Both the position numbers and the translations under genes were made by a program. Under the pieces are notes generated by a model. That model ran no database searches, was not told the origin of the DNA, and was given only the letters and a program-made list of their open reading frames with translations. Of a stretch of DNA of 64,000 nucleotides, positions 33,614-41,681 are shown one piece after another. Position 1 is the first letter of the stretch. Every line of letters begins with the position of its first letter. This DNA comes from Arthrobacter alpinus (GTDB lineage Bacteria; Actinomycetota; Actinomycetes; Actinomycetales; Micrococcaceae): positions 682,001 to 746,000 of the forward strand of contig NZ_CP013200.1 in NCBI RefSeq assembly GCF_001445575.1, read 5' to 3'.

Positions 33614-34552
33614 ATGACATCTGTGCCCTTTGACACCACCTTGCCCCTGACATTCCTTGGGCCGGAGGGGACCTTTACCGAAACTGCCTTGCTGCAGGTT
33701 CCGGGCGCAAGTGACATGGTGCGAGTTCCGTCTGGCAACGCCGCCGCCGCCTTGACTATGGTGCGCAAGGGTCAGGCCTTCGCCGCCATGCTGCCCATTG
33801 AGAACTCCATTGAAGGTGGCGTGCCGGCCACGCTGGACGCCATCTCCAAGGGGATGGAACTGCGTATCTTGCATGAAGTTGTGGTGCCCGTCAGTTTCGT
33901 CTTGGTGGCGCCGGCCGGTGTGACGCTCGAGGACGTGAAAGGTGTAGGTACCCATCCGCACGCTTGGGCGCAGACGCGCGACTGGTTTAACGAGAACCTC
34001 CCGGCCGCCACCCATGTCCCGGCAAATTCGACGGCGGCTGCCGCACACTCGCTCATGGCTGGCACCGACGCTTTCCAAGCCGCAGTTTGCGCACCGCTGG
34101 TGGCTGCGCAAACCGGCCTGAACATTCTGGCCGCAGCCATCGAAGACAACCTGGGGGCTGTCACACGCTTTGTTTTGGTCGGTCAGCCCGGTTCAATGCC
34201 CGCACCCACCGGTGCCGACAAAACAACTCTGTCCATCCCGCTGCCCAAGGATCGTCCCGGTGCCTTGATGGCCCTGCTGGAGCAGTTCGCTAGCCGTGGC
34301 GTGAACCTGAGCCGCATCGAGTCCAGGCCAACCGGGCAGTTCCTGGGCCATTACACGTTCAGCGTTGACGTTGACGGACACATCCACGACGCTCGTGTGG
34401 CTGATGCTTTGCGCGGCCTGCACCGAGTCAGCCCCGGCATCCGCTTCCTAGGTTCCTACCCGAGGGCGGATCAGCAGTCGCCGAAGATTCGGTCCTACAA
34501 CGCGGATGCCGCCTTTGCTGATGCGGCAAGTTGGGTAGATTCCCTCGGCTAG
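33614..34552 (+). CDS. pheA: Prephenate dehydratase
   Basis: 312 residues. The catalytic domain begins LTFLGPEGTFTETALL and shows PIENSIEGGVPATLD and GAVTRFVLVG (the TRF catalytic motif). The ACT regulatory domain from about 205 contains PGALMALLEQFASRGVNLSRIESRP, where GAL and ESRP are the phenylalanine-binding motifs. It converts prephenate to phenylpyruvate and is likely inhibited by phenylalanine. The chorismate mutase domain of enteric PheA is absent, as is usual in actinobacteria. Confidence 0.95.
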   Translation: MTSVPFDTTLPLTFLGPEGTFTETALLQVPGASDMVRVPSGNAAAALTMVRKGQAFAAMLPIENSIEGGVPATLDAISKGMELRILHEVVVPVSFVLVAPAGVTLEDVKGVGTHPHAWAQTRDWFNENLPAATHVPANSTAAAAHSLMAGTDAFQAAVCAPLVAAQTGLNILAAAIEDNLGAVTRFVLVGQPGSMPAPTGADKTTLSIPLPKDRPGALMALLEQFASRGVNLSRIESRPTGQFLGHYTFSVDVDGHIHDARVADALRGLHRVSPGIRFLGSYPRADQQSPKIRSYNADAAFADAASWVDSLG

Positions 34553-34668
34553 AAGGGACGAGTACTTTCGCGCAAGCACGGGCAAGCCTATGCTTGGCCT
34601 ATCTCAACAAGATTACTTACCGGAGACGGTAACGAAGTTGCTCCCAGCAGGGAAGAGGCGAGTCAATT

Positions 34669-34842
34669 ATGGATCCGCATGCAGGCACGGACAGCGGCCA
34701 GGACGGCACCATTGTGAACCCGGGTCGTAAGACCGGACCGGACACATCAGTCGGTGACGAGGGCGACGACGCTAACGAATTGCGCTTTAACGAAGAGGAA
34801 CGCCTCATCCGGGAACAGTCGCAACGCCCAGAAACTGACTGA
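34669..34842 (+). CDS. Small acidic hypothetical protein (57 residues)
   Basis: The frame has a good ribosome site (GGAAGAGG, 11 nt from the ATG). The product is hydrophilic and acidic: MDPHAGTDSGQDGTIVNP, then DTSVGDEGDDANELRF and an EEERLIREQSQRPETD end. It has no cysteine or membrane segment. It lies between pheA and the convergent lipid kinase. Short proteins of this look recur next to these genes in Arthrobacter-like genomes in my memory, but no function is known. Codon use is like the neighbours. Confidence 0.6.
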   Translation: MDPHAGTDSGQDGTIVNPGRKTGPDTSVGDEGDDANELRFNEEERLIREQSQRPETD

Positions 34843-34900
34843 AGCCAATGTGGTCAAACCCAAACTGGGTTGAGTTTAAGCTGGCTGCCCTTCAGGCTGC

Positions 34901-35968
34901 TTAGGACGGGTTGTTGGGTGCGGCTACCCGCACCAGCACCGCCTTAGGCTCCACGCTGACCTTCACACAGGTCGCCGGGCCGGAGGGGTCCCCATCAATC
35001 TGGGTTTCTACGGGCATAACCGTACGAATAGTCAGATTCTTGGACCGGTAAAAATCAATGACCGGCAGGTGGTTCTTGTGCTGGAACACCACTTTGCCGG
35101 CCATCGCGATCCACCCCAGGGCGCTCCGGGGACTTATCACCACAACGTCTAGGACGCCGTCGTCAATGAGCGCGCCGGGCACAAAGTCAATGCCGCCGGG
35201 AAGTAGACCACAGTTGGCGAATAGCACGGAGCGGACCTTGCGTTGCTGGGCCGGTTCGTTATCGAGGGTGATGCTGACCTTCTTGCGCCGCCCCGCCATA
35301 TGACGCAGCCCGGCCTCACTGTAGGCCAGCCAGCCCACATGCTCCTTGAGCTTGGAATTAGTGTCGTTCATGACGTCCGCATCCATGCCCAGACCCGCAA
35401 TAACCATGAAGGAATGCTTTGACGCGGCGCCCGTCACGGCGTCCTCAAGTTCCATGAGGCCGGCGTCAATGTGGCGCTGGTGGCCAAAGAGCGCAATTTG
35501 CACGCAGCCAGCCACGTCAGTGACGTCGAGGCTGAGGTTGCGGGCCAAGAGATTCCCGGTGCCCAAGGGCACAATGCCCAAAGGGATTTCCGTCCGTCGC
35601 AGGGTCTGGCCCACAGCGCGAACGGTGCCGTCCCCGCCGCCCACAATAACGACGTCGGACTTGGCATCCAGCGCTGCCTGCGCCATAGAGAAACCGGGGT
35701 CCTCGGCAGTGGTCTCCAGAAACAGCGGCTCCGGCCAGCCGGCTTTGGAAACGGAACGGCGGATGAAGGCCTTGGCTGCCTCGGCGCCATTCTTGGTGGG
35801 GTTATAAATGAACGCCACTTGCTGTTTGGCGATGTTGATCTTGTGCGGAGAGTCGGCCACGGCACTGCGGGTGTGCTTTTGTGCAAGCTTGCGCACACCA
35901 AGCCAACTGGCGGCGGCAACAAGCACAATAATGACCACAATGAGGATGACAAGGAGTTCAGTTTCCAT
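34901..35968 (-). CDS. Diacylglycerol kinase family lipid kinase with membrane anchor
   Basis: 355 residues. An N-terminal hydrophobic helix (LLVILIVVIIVLVAAASWLG, about 5-24) anchors it. The DAGK catalytic domain follows: VAFIYNPTKNGAEAAKA, then GGGDGTVRAVGQTL (nucleotide loop 110-115), PLGIVPLGTGNLLARNL and a C-terminal domain with DGVLDVVVISPRS. Such kinases phosphorylate diacylglycerol or other lipids in phospholipid recycling or glycolipid synthesis. It converges on the small acidic gene and is divergent from serS. Confidence 0.88.
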   Translation of the reverse strand: METELLVILIVVIIVLVAAASWLGVRKLAQKHTRSAVADSPHKINIAKQQVAFIYNPTKNGAEAAKAFIRRSVSKAGWPEPLFLETTAEDPGFSMAQAALDAKSDVVIVGGGDGTVRAVGQTLRRTEIPLGIVPLGTGNLLARNLSLDVTDVAGCVQIALFGHQRHIDAGLMELEDAVTGAASKHSFMVIAGLGMDADVMNDTNSKLKEHVGWLAYSEAGLRHMAGRRKKVSITLDNEPAQQRKVRSVLFANCGLLPGGIDFVPGALIDDGVLDVVVISPRSALGWIAMAGKVVFQHKNHLPVIDFYRSKNLTIRTVMPVETQIDGDPSGPATCVKVSVEPKAVLVRVAAPNNPS

Positions 35969-36019
35969 GATTCTCTAACCTTAGCGGCTGAACTTGCATT
36001 GATTGGATAGGCTTAGGGC

Positions 36020-37296
36020 GTGATCGATGTACGAGACCTCTGCGAAAATCCCGAAATTTACCGTGCCAGCCAACGTGCGCGTGGTGCCGAACCGTCTGTG
36101 GTGGACGCCATCATCGCCGCGGATAGCTCCCGGAAGTCGGCGATCACCTCTTTTGAGGCGCTGCGGGCCGAGCAAAACGCCTTTGGTAAGAAGGTTGCCA
36201 AAGCTAAGGGCGAAGAAAAAGCCGCACTCTTGGCTGAGGTGAAGGAGCTGGCCGTTGCCGTCAAGGCCGCTGCGGCAGCCTCTGATGCCGCCGCAGCCGA
36301 GCAAGACGTTTTGGTGCGCAGCATTCCCAACCTGATTTCCGAGGGTGTCCCCGAAGGTGGTGAGGACGATTTTATCGTCGTCAAAACCGTGGGCACGCCT
36401 CGCGAATTCCCCGACTTTGAGCCCCGTGACCACCTGGAAATTGGTGAACTCATTGGCGCCATCGACATGGAACGCGGCGCCAAGGTGTCCGGTTCACGTT
36501 TCTACTTCCTCAAGGGAGTGGGTGCACGCCTGGAGATGGCGCTGCTGCAAATGGCCATGGATCAGGCCATTGAAGCTGGCTTTACGCCTATGATCACCCC
36601 ACGCTGGTGCTGCCTGAGACCATGGCCGGCACCGGCTTTGATGTGGCTCATGACGCCGAGATCTACCGCCTGGCCGACGACGATCTGTATCTGGTGGGCA
36701 CCTCCGAGGTGGCCCTGGCTGGCTACCACGGCAATGAAATCATCAACGTTGCGGAACCCATCCGCTTTGCGGGCTGGTCCTCCTGCTACCGCCGCGAGGC
36801 AGGTTCGCACGGTAAGGACACCCGCGGAATCATTCGCGTGCACCAGTTCAACAAGGTGGAAATGTTTGTTTACACCACCGTTGAAAAGGCTGCCGAGGAG
36901 CACCAGCGGTTGCTCGCGTGGGAAGAGGAAATGCTCGCCAAGGTTGAGCTGCCCTACCGAGTGATTGACACCGCCGCCGGAGACTTGGGCATGTCCGCTG
37001 CCCGCAAGTTCGACTGCGAGGCCTGGGTCCCCACACAGGACGCGTACCGTGAGCTGACCTCCACCTCGAACTGCACCACGTTCCAGGCCCGCCGCCTCAA
37101 CACCCGGGAGCGTCTTGTCGCGGACGACGGCGGCAAGGGTGGCACCCGTGCGGTGGCCACCCTTAACGGCACGCTGGCCACTACCCGGTGGATCGTGGCT
37201 ATTCTGGAGCACCACCAGAACGCTGACGGCTCCGTCAACGTTCCCGTGGCCCTGCGCAAGTACTTGGGCGGCATGGAAGTATTCCCGGTCCTGTAA
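36020..37296 (+). CDS. serS: Seryl-tRNA synthetase, frameshifted as read
   Basis: The gene starts with GTG as [18 protein letters not shown], the standard SerRS beginning. It has the helical hairpin arm (about 30-100) that grips the long arm of tRNA-Ser, then the catalytic core. At about 36596-36600, in a run of four C, the frame breaks after FTPMITP. The expected [13 protein letters not shown] and all of class II motifs 2 and 3 ([14 protein letters not shown] and [23 protein letters not shown]) continue in the next frame to 37296. One base is missing. As SerRS is essential and the rest is intact, an assembly or base-calling error is likely. A 23-bp hairpin follows the stop. Confidence 0.9.
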
Positions 37297-37310
37297 GGCT
37301 TTGCCCTTTA

Positions 37311-37369
37311 TGAACGCTGGGTTACTACTCACACTGTGCACACAGCTGTGAGTAGTAACCCAGCGTTCA
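37311..37369 (+). terminator. Perfect 23-bp inverted repeat after serS
   Basis: The arms at 37311-37333 and 37347-37369 pair exactly around a 13-nt loop and are followed by CTTTT. It starts 14 bases past the serS stop and is probably its terminator. Confidence 0.75.
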
Positions 37370-37400
37370 CTTTTAAGTCACTAAATGGGGACGCTAGCGT

Positions 37401-37470
37401 CGAGTCAGACGGAGAGCCGTCGAGGCAGACGCAGCGCAACGTCTGATTCGACGGCGCTCCGTCTGACTCG
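37401..37470. repeat. 31-bp imperfect inverted repeat with internal repeats
   Basis: The arms at 37401-37431 and 37440-37470 pair with three mismatches around an 8-nt loop. Each arm contains two related GTCAGACGG-like words. The palindrome CTAGCG/CGCTAG edge lies just left of it. It sits between the serS terminator and the HAD gene start, ending 66 bases before the ATG. Confidence 0.6.
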
Positions 37471-37535
37471 AGAAGTTCACGGAGTTGACAGCCGCAGTAT
37501 GTGGAATTTTAAGGTCTATCTGTTTCACTAGAACT

Positions 37536-38381
37536 ATGACAATGACAGTAAATACTGCAACCACCGGCATCGATGACCGGCCCACCACCAGCACAAAGTA
37601 CCTTGTAGCGCTTGACGTTGACGGCACCTTGGTTGACCATGATGGCGTCATGAGCGACGGCGTCCGCGCTGCTGCCCGCGCCGTGGTTGACGCCGGCCAT
37701 CACGTCATCATCGCCACCGGCCGCTCGCTCGGAGCCCTCCTGCCCATCGTGGAGATGATCGGCATGCGCACCGGTTACGGCGTGTGTTCCAACGGCGGCG
37801 TGACCATCCGGCTGGACCCGTCTCTGGAAAGTGGCTATGAGGTCATTGAGCGAGTTACCTTCGATCCGGCCCCCGCCTTGAACGCTTTACGTGACAAAAT
37901 TCCTGGAGCCCGCTTCGCGGTGGAAGATGCAGATGGCAACTTCTTGGCCACCTCCCGCTTCCAGGACGACAGCTTTGGCATTGAAGCCCGCGGCGTGGAC
38001 TTCGAGCACTTGTTGAACACTGATGCCGTGCGCGTTGTGGTCAACAGCGCCGAGGCCAGCACCCACGAGTTCTCCGAGGCCATTGCCGAAGCAGGGCTCA
38101 GCGGTGTCACCTACGCGATCGGCTGGAGCGCTTGGCTCGACATTGCCGCAGCGGGCGTTACCAAGGCATCCGCGCTCGAGGTGGTGCGATCGTCACTGGG
38201 CATTGCTCAATCACTGACAGTGGCCATGGGTGACGGCTCCAACGACATTGAAATGCTGCGCTGGGCAGGCCGCGGGGTGGCCATGGGGCAGGCCGAGAAC
38301 CATGTGAAGGCGGCCGCCAATGAGGTGACAGCGTCCGTGTACGACGACGGAGCTGCCGCCATCTTGCGCAGCCTGGTCTAG
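37536..38381 (+). CDS. HAD-superfamily (Cof-type) hydrolase
   Basis: About 281 residues. Motif I is ALDVDGTLVDHDGVM, motif II is IATGRSLG, motif III/IV is VTKASALEVV, then VAMGDGSNDIEMLRWAGRGVAMG. It is a sugar-phosphate or nucleotide phosphatase of the Cof type, commonly next to serS in actinobacteria. I chose ATG 37536 (MTMTVNTATTG); ATG 37542 is equally possible, and a farther upstream start at 37485 would add 17 unconserved residues. The end overlaps the convergent RDD gene by four bases. Confidence 0.87.
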   Translation: MTMTVNTATTGIDDRPTTSTKYLVALDVDGTLVDHDGVMSDGVRAAARAVVDAGHHVIIATGRSLGALLPIVEMIGMRTGYGVCSNGGVTIRLDPSLESGYEVIERVTFDPAPALNALRDKIPGARFAVEDADGNFLATSRFQDDSFGIEARGVDFEHLLNTDAVRVVVNSAEASTHEFSEAIAEAGLSGVTYAIGWSAWLDIAAAGVTKASALEVVRSSLGIAQSLTVAMGDGSNDIEMLRWAGRGVAMGQAENHVKAAANEVTASVYDDGAAAILRSLV

Positions 38382-38911
38382 TTCCAGCCAGGTGCTTGGG
38401 CCGCGCGCAATGCCCGCGTTTGTTGCTTGTCGATGCTGGCGTGATAAGTGCTTTTGGAAGCCACATCTGGGTCTCCTGCGCCAAGGATGGCAAAGAGAAT
38501 CACTATCAGCCAGCCGGGGAAAAGTACTGTGCGGAGGAACATGAGCCAACCGCTCCGCCAGAACCCTGGTGCACTTCCGTCACGGAGTTTTACAAGTTGG
38601 GTGCCCGCAGCCAAAGTGCCCAGAGTGTGGCCGCGTAGGCACAAGAAGCCATAAATCCAAGAGCTGGCAATCCAGGCGCCAACTCCAGCAACGATTGCCG
38701 TAGCCGCGCCATTTTTCCCCACGGCCAGGGCCACCACGAGAGCCAACGCTATGACCACGGCAAAATCCAAGGCCCATGCGCCAATGAGTTTCCCATCACT
38801 GGCGCGGACGCCCCACGTGCCGTTGCCGAATTGAGCGGTTCTCTTGGGATTCCATGAGCCAACAGGCACAGCGGCACGGTTGTCGGACGGATGCGGAGGG
38901 GGAAACGACAT
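38378..38911 (-). CDS. RDD-family membrane protein
   Basis: 177 residues. The RDD domain appears as LIGAWALDFAVVIALALVVALAVG, then ASSWIYGFLCLRGHTLGTLAAGTQLVKL and a third helix LRTVLFPGWLIVILFAILG. The first Arg/Asp pair of the name is partly replaced. The soluble N-tail is Pro-rich. Its ATG overlaps the stop of the upstream gene by one base, so it belongs to the WXG operon. RDD proteins are often tied to transport or ESX-like loci; their function is unclear. Confidence 0.8.
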   Translation of the reverse strand: MSFPPPHPSDNRAAVPVGSWNPKRTAQFGNGTWGVRASDGKLIGAWALDFAVVIALALVVALAVGKNGAATAIVAGVGAWIASSWIYGFLCLRGHTLGTLAAGTQLVKLRDGSAPGFWRSGWLMFLRTVLFPGWLIVILFAILGAGDPDVASKSTYHASIDKQQTRALRAAQAPGWN

Positions 38912-39693
38912 TACAGGCCCGCTTCCACAACTTCACGAATTGCTTCCACGCCAGTGACCCGGGAGATTGTTGCCAGATTCAGCATTGCCATACCGTTGTC
39001 CTCGCTGGCAGTCATGCCATGCAGTTGATCGCCCTGCGTGTAGATGGTGTAATGCCTGAAAGTGTCCGGATCCAGGCTGATGGCCGAAATGGTTGTCACG
39101 CCCCGGGTGTCCTTTAATGTGGCTTCGGCAACTTGCGCGAACCTCTCTGCCGTAAATGACACGGGGTCGCCATCGACGGAATCAACTCCGGCGGCATTGG
39201 CCAGGGTCATGAGACGATCGGGGAAATCGAGGCGACTGACAACTGTAAAAGTGTGTGATCCGGCGCTGTCCACGACTTCTTCAAGTACCTGGTCCGCGTG
39301 GACATAGCCGTACAGCCACGCACGGTCCCCATCCTTGGTCAGCTCGGCTGTAACAACACGTTCGCCCAACCGCCGAAGAGTTAAGATGCCGGTGATTTCG
39401 TCCACTGCGCCAAGCCCGGATGGTGCTGTATCCCCTTCCCCTATGAGCGGGAAAGCCAATCCTTTAGACAAGAGGGAGCGTAGCGCCACATTGCAGGCGA
39501 GCTCCCTTTGCTCGGTGTGGAGGTCAAGCCAGGGCAGAGCCACGGCTTGGGAGCGTTCCAGCCCGTCAAGTGCCACTATTTCTTCGTCAGTCAACATGGG
39601 GAGGCTGAAGCCGTCGCCGGTTGAATTCGCGAGCACGGCCTCTGCGCATTGGATGTCCCGTTGGGTCCATTCAATGGTTTTCTCGGTGGTCAT
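38911..39693 (-). CDS. Unknown protein in WXG operon (possible EspG-like chaperone or immunity protein)
   Basis: 260 residues, no membrane helix, no signal peptide. It begins MTTEKTIEWTQRDIQCAEAVL and has a central RRLGERVVTAELTKDGDRAWLYGYV and a later SHTFTVVSRLDFP. The strand-rich layout and size recall the EspG-type ESX chaperones, but the match is only by impression. Its ATG overlaps the stop of the large WXG protein by four bases, meaning coupled translation. A chaperone for, or antidote to, the WXG protein are both reasonable. Confidence 0.55.
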   Translation of the reverse strand: MTTEKTIEWTQRDIQCAEAVLANSTGDGFSLPMLTDEEIVALDGLERSQAVALPWLDLHTEQRELACNVALRSLLSKGLAFPLIGEGDTAPSGLGAVDEITGILTLRRLGERVVTAELTKDGDRAWLYGYVHADQVLEEVVDSAGSHTFTVVSRLDFPDRLMTLANAAGVDSVDGDPVSFTAERFAQVAEATLKDTRGVTTISAISLDPDTFRHYTIYTQGDQLHGMTASEDNGMAMLNLATISRVTGVEAIREVVEAGL

Positions 39694-40676
39694 GTGAACA
39701 ATCCTCCAAGGCTCTTAACGGGATTCGAGAAGAAATTCTTCGCCCCGTCCACAACATTATTGGCACCTTCAACTACGCTGCCAACGGCCTCCTTGGCCCC
39801 ATCAAAGACATTACCAGCGGCGTTTGCGATCCCTCGCCCCATGGCTTGGCCCCATTCAGTGTCGGCAATCAAGTTACCGACGGCCCACCCGGCAGCGATA
39901 ACTCCAGCACCTACAACAATTCCAATGCCCACAGGGTTGGTGAGTAGACCCACGGCCATGAGGAGGCTTCCACCTCCGGCCACCACGCTCATTCCGCCGG
40001 AGATACGTTCCATGGCTCCCCGTCCGCCGTCGTGGTCGGGCCAGAACATGTCGTGGATGCCGCCTCCAATCGCAAAGGGTGCGGCGGCCACGCCCGCGAA
40101 CCGACCGAAGGCCTTGATCCCGGTGCCGATCTTGCCGACGATTCCATCAGCCTTGGTGAAGACGCCAAGAGCATTTTTGAAGTCGTCCCCAAACTTGCCA
40201 AAGTTCGGCAGCTTTCCTTTTAGATCGAAAATCTTTTTGTCGGAGAGGTAACCTTTCCAACTTGTTGCGTATTTGACGACATCGTTGACCTTCAGGCCCA
40301 ACCCCACTAGTCCCTTGCCCCAGTCGATCAGTGTGTTCTGTGGGTTCCAACCACTGTCCTGGAGGGTCGGATCAACACAAACTTCCCCAGTGCCATCGAG
40401 GCTGGCAACCGAGCTCGCTGCTTCCTGTTCGGTGGCGTCCTTGCGCAGCATGTCTGCGGCCTGTTGCAACGAACGGGATGTGGCGGCGATGGTTGGTCGG
40501 TGGGAGGTGTTCCATGACTGGCGGAAGCGGTCGGCGTCCGGACCTTTCCAGCCGTGGGGCTGGTTCACGGCGTTGGAAAGAGTCTGGGCCTGCAGCAGCA
40601 ATGCATGCGACGCCTTGTCCATGGCTTTGGCAAAGTCCCGGAGGTCGGCAATGTCAGCGCCTATAAAGCCGTCCAC
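39690..40676 (-). CDS. Large WXG-domain protein, candidate type VII secretion effector
   Basis: 328 residues. The N-terminal 100 form a WXG100-like helical pair around HGWKGPDADRFRQSW. The rest is a long extension: a Lys-rich stretch (about 155-185), a Gly/Ala-rich hydrophobic segment (AGGGSLLMAVGLLTNPVGIG, then VVGAGVIAAGWAVGNLIAD) able to enter membranes, and a tail of amphipathic VxxGAxxxVxGA repeats. This is the plan of LXG/WXG effectors with a C-terminal activity domain, here perhaps membrane-active. Two coupled genes follow. No ESX core genes are nearby. Confidence 0.7.
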   Translation of the reverse strand: MDGFIGADIADLRDFAKAMDKASHALLLQAQTLSNAVNQPHGWKGPDADRFRQSWNTSHRPTIAATSRSLQQAADMLRKDATEQEAASSVASLDGTGEVCVDPTLQDSGWNPQNTLIDWGKGLVGLGLKVNDVVKYATSWKGYLSDKKIFDLKGKLPNFGKFGDDFKNALGVFTKADGIVGKIGTGIKAFGRFAGVAAAPFAIGGGIHDMFWPDHDGGRGAMERISGGMSVVAGGGSLLMAVGLLTNPVGIGIVVGAGVIAAGWAVGNLIADTEWGQAMGRGIANAAGNVFDGAKEAVGSVVEGANNVVDGAKNFFSNPVKSLGGLFT

Positions 40677-40842
40677 GGCTGTCCTTTCAACATGGTGTCC
40701 CCGCCACGGCGGGCCCGGCGGGGCGCCTGCAGGCGGTCAAGTCAACAGGCATCAGTCTATTGTCAGGTCCCAAAGGGTGCGATGGGGAGAGGTATCCATG
40801 CAAGGGCACAGCCGCCGAACTGTTGATGCTCTGGTTAAGCAT

Positions 40843-40908
40843 CGCCGCGCCTGTCCCCGCTTTTCGCGCCCGATGGGACGGGTGCGAAAAGCGGGGACAG
40901 GCGCGGCG
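40843..40908 (-). terminator. Perfect 25-bp inverted repeat
   Basis: The arms at 40843-40867 and 40884-40908 are exactly complementary; the 16-nt loop holds a further CCCG/CGGG pair. It lies downstream of ppa and upstream of the WXG gene, beyond element copy C, and likely ends the ppa transcript. Confidence 0.65.
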
Positions 40909-40939
40909 GTAGAGCGTGGCTGGGCCCACCTAATATGGG

Positions 40940-41006
40940 CCCACATGCCCGCGGGGCCCCAATTCGAGACGCGCCAGCGGCTTGAGAATTGGGGAGGGCG
41001 TGGGGA
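40940..41006 (-). repeat. Stop-codon-abutting structured element, copy C
   Basis: On the minus strand it begins next to the ppa TAA. The inner stem pairs 40957-40965 with 40986-40994 (CCCCAATTC/GAATTGGGG) around the conserved AGCCGCTGGCGCGTCT. The outer stem pairs GGGCGTGGG (40996-41004) with CCCAC-AT-GCCC (40940-40950), again with a 2-nt bulge. Confidence 0.8.
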
Positions 41007-41495
41007 TTAGTGCTTGGTGTCTTCGAAGCGCTTGATGGAGGCTTCCAGCTCAGCCTCGGCAGCGGCGCGGTTGGCCCAGCCCTCAGCCTTGACCCACTTG
41101 CCGGGCTCCAGGTCCTTGTAACGTGTGAAGAAGTGCTCGATCTCCTTGACCAAGTACTCGTCAACGTCAGAGATTTCCTGGATGTGGTCGTAACGCTTGT
41201 CATCAACAACGCACAAGACCTTGGCGTCTCCACCGGACTCGTCGCTCATGTTAAAGACGGCGATCGGGCGGGCATCCACCACCACGCCGGGGTGCAGATC
41301 GTAATCCTGCAGCATGACCATGGCATCCAAGGGATCGCCATCTTCGCCCAAAGTGTTGTCGAAGAAGCCGTAGTGGGTGGGGTACTGCATCGAGGTGAAC
41401 AACACGCGGTCCAGGCGGACACGGCCGGTCTCGTGGTCAACTTCGTATTTGACGCGTGATCCGCGGGGGATCTCGATGGTGACGTCGTGCTTCAT
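41007..41495 (-). CDS. ppa: Inorganic pyrophosphatase (family I)
   Basis: 162 residues from ATG 41495, after GAGGAG. The family I signature [13 protein letters not shown] holds the metal-binding aspartates, and [15 protein letters not shown] and [12 protein letters not shown] are typical. It hydrolyses pyrophosphate to drive biosynthesis forward. It is divergent from dacB, the standard actinobacterial arrangement. A structured element abuts its stop. Confidence 0.95.
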   Translation of the reverse strand: MKHDVTIEIPRGSRVKYEVDHETGRVRLDRVLFTSMQYPTHYGFFDNTLGEDGDPLDAMVMLQDYDLHPGVVVDARPIAVFNMSDESGGDAKVLCVVDDKRYDHIQEISDVDEYLVKEIEHFFTRYKDLEPGKWVKAEGWANRAAAEAELEASIKRFEDTKH

Positions 41496-41681
41496 CGTTA
41501 TGCTCCTCATGAGGTGGTGTGCGCGGCCAGAGACGGCCTCTCGCAAAAAATCCGTCTAGTATGAGGATATAGGCGCTTTTGTTGCGCTAAAAACCCGCCC
41601 GGACTTTTCGGGCATCATAATGCCCTTTTCGGCCCGGCGCTTTGCCCACGGGCCACCTGCCTCGAAGGAACCGCCTGCTTC

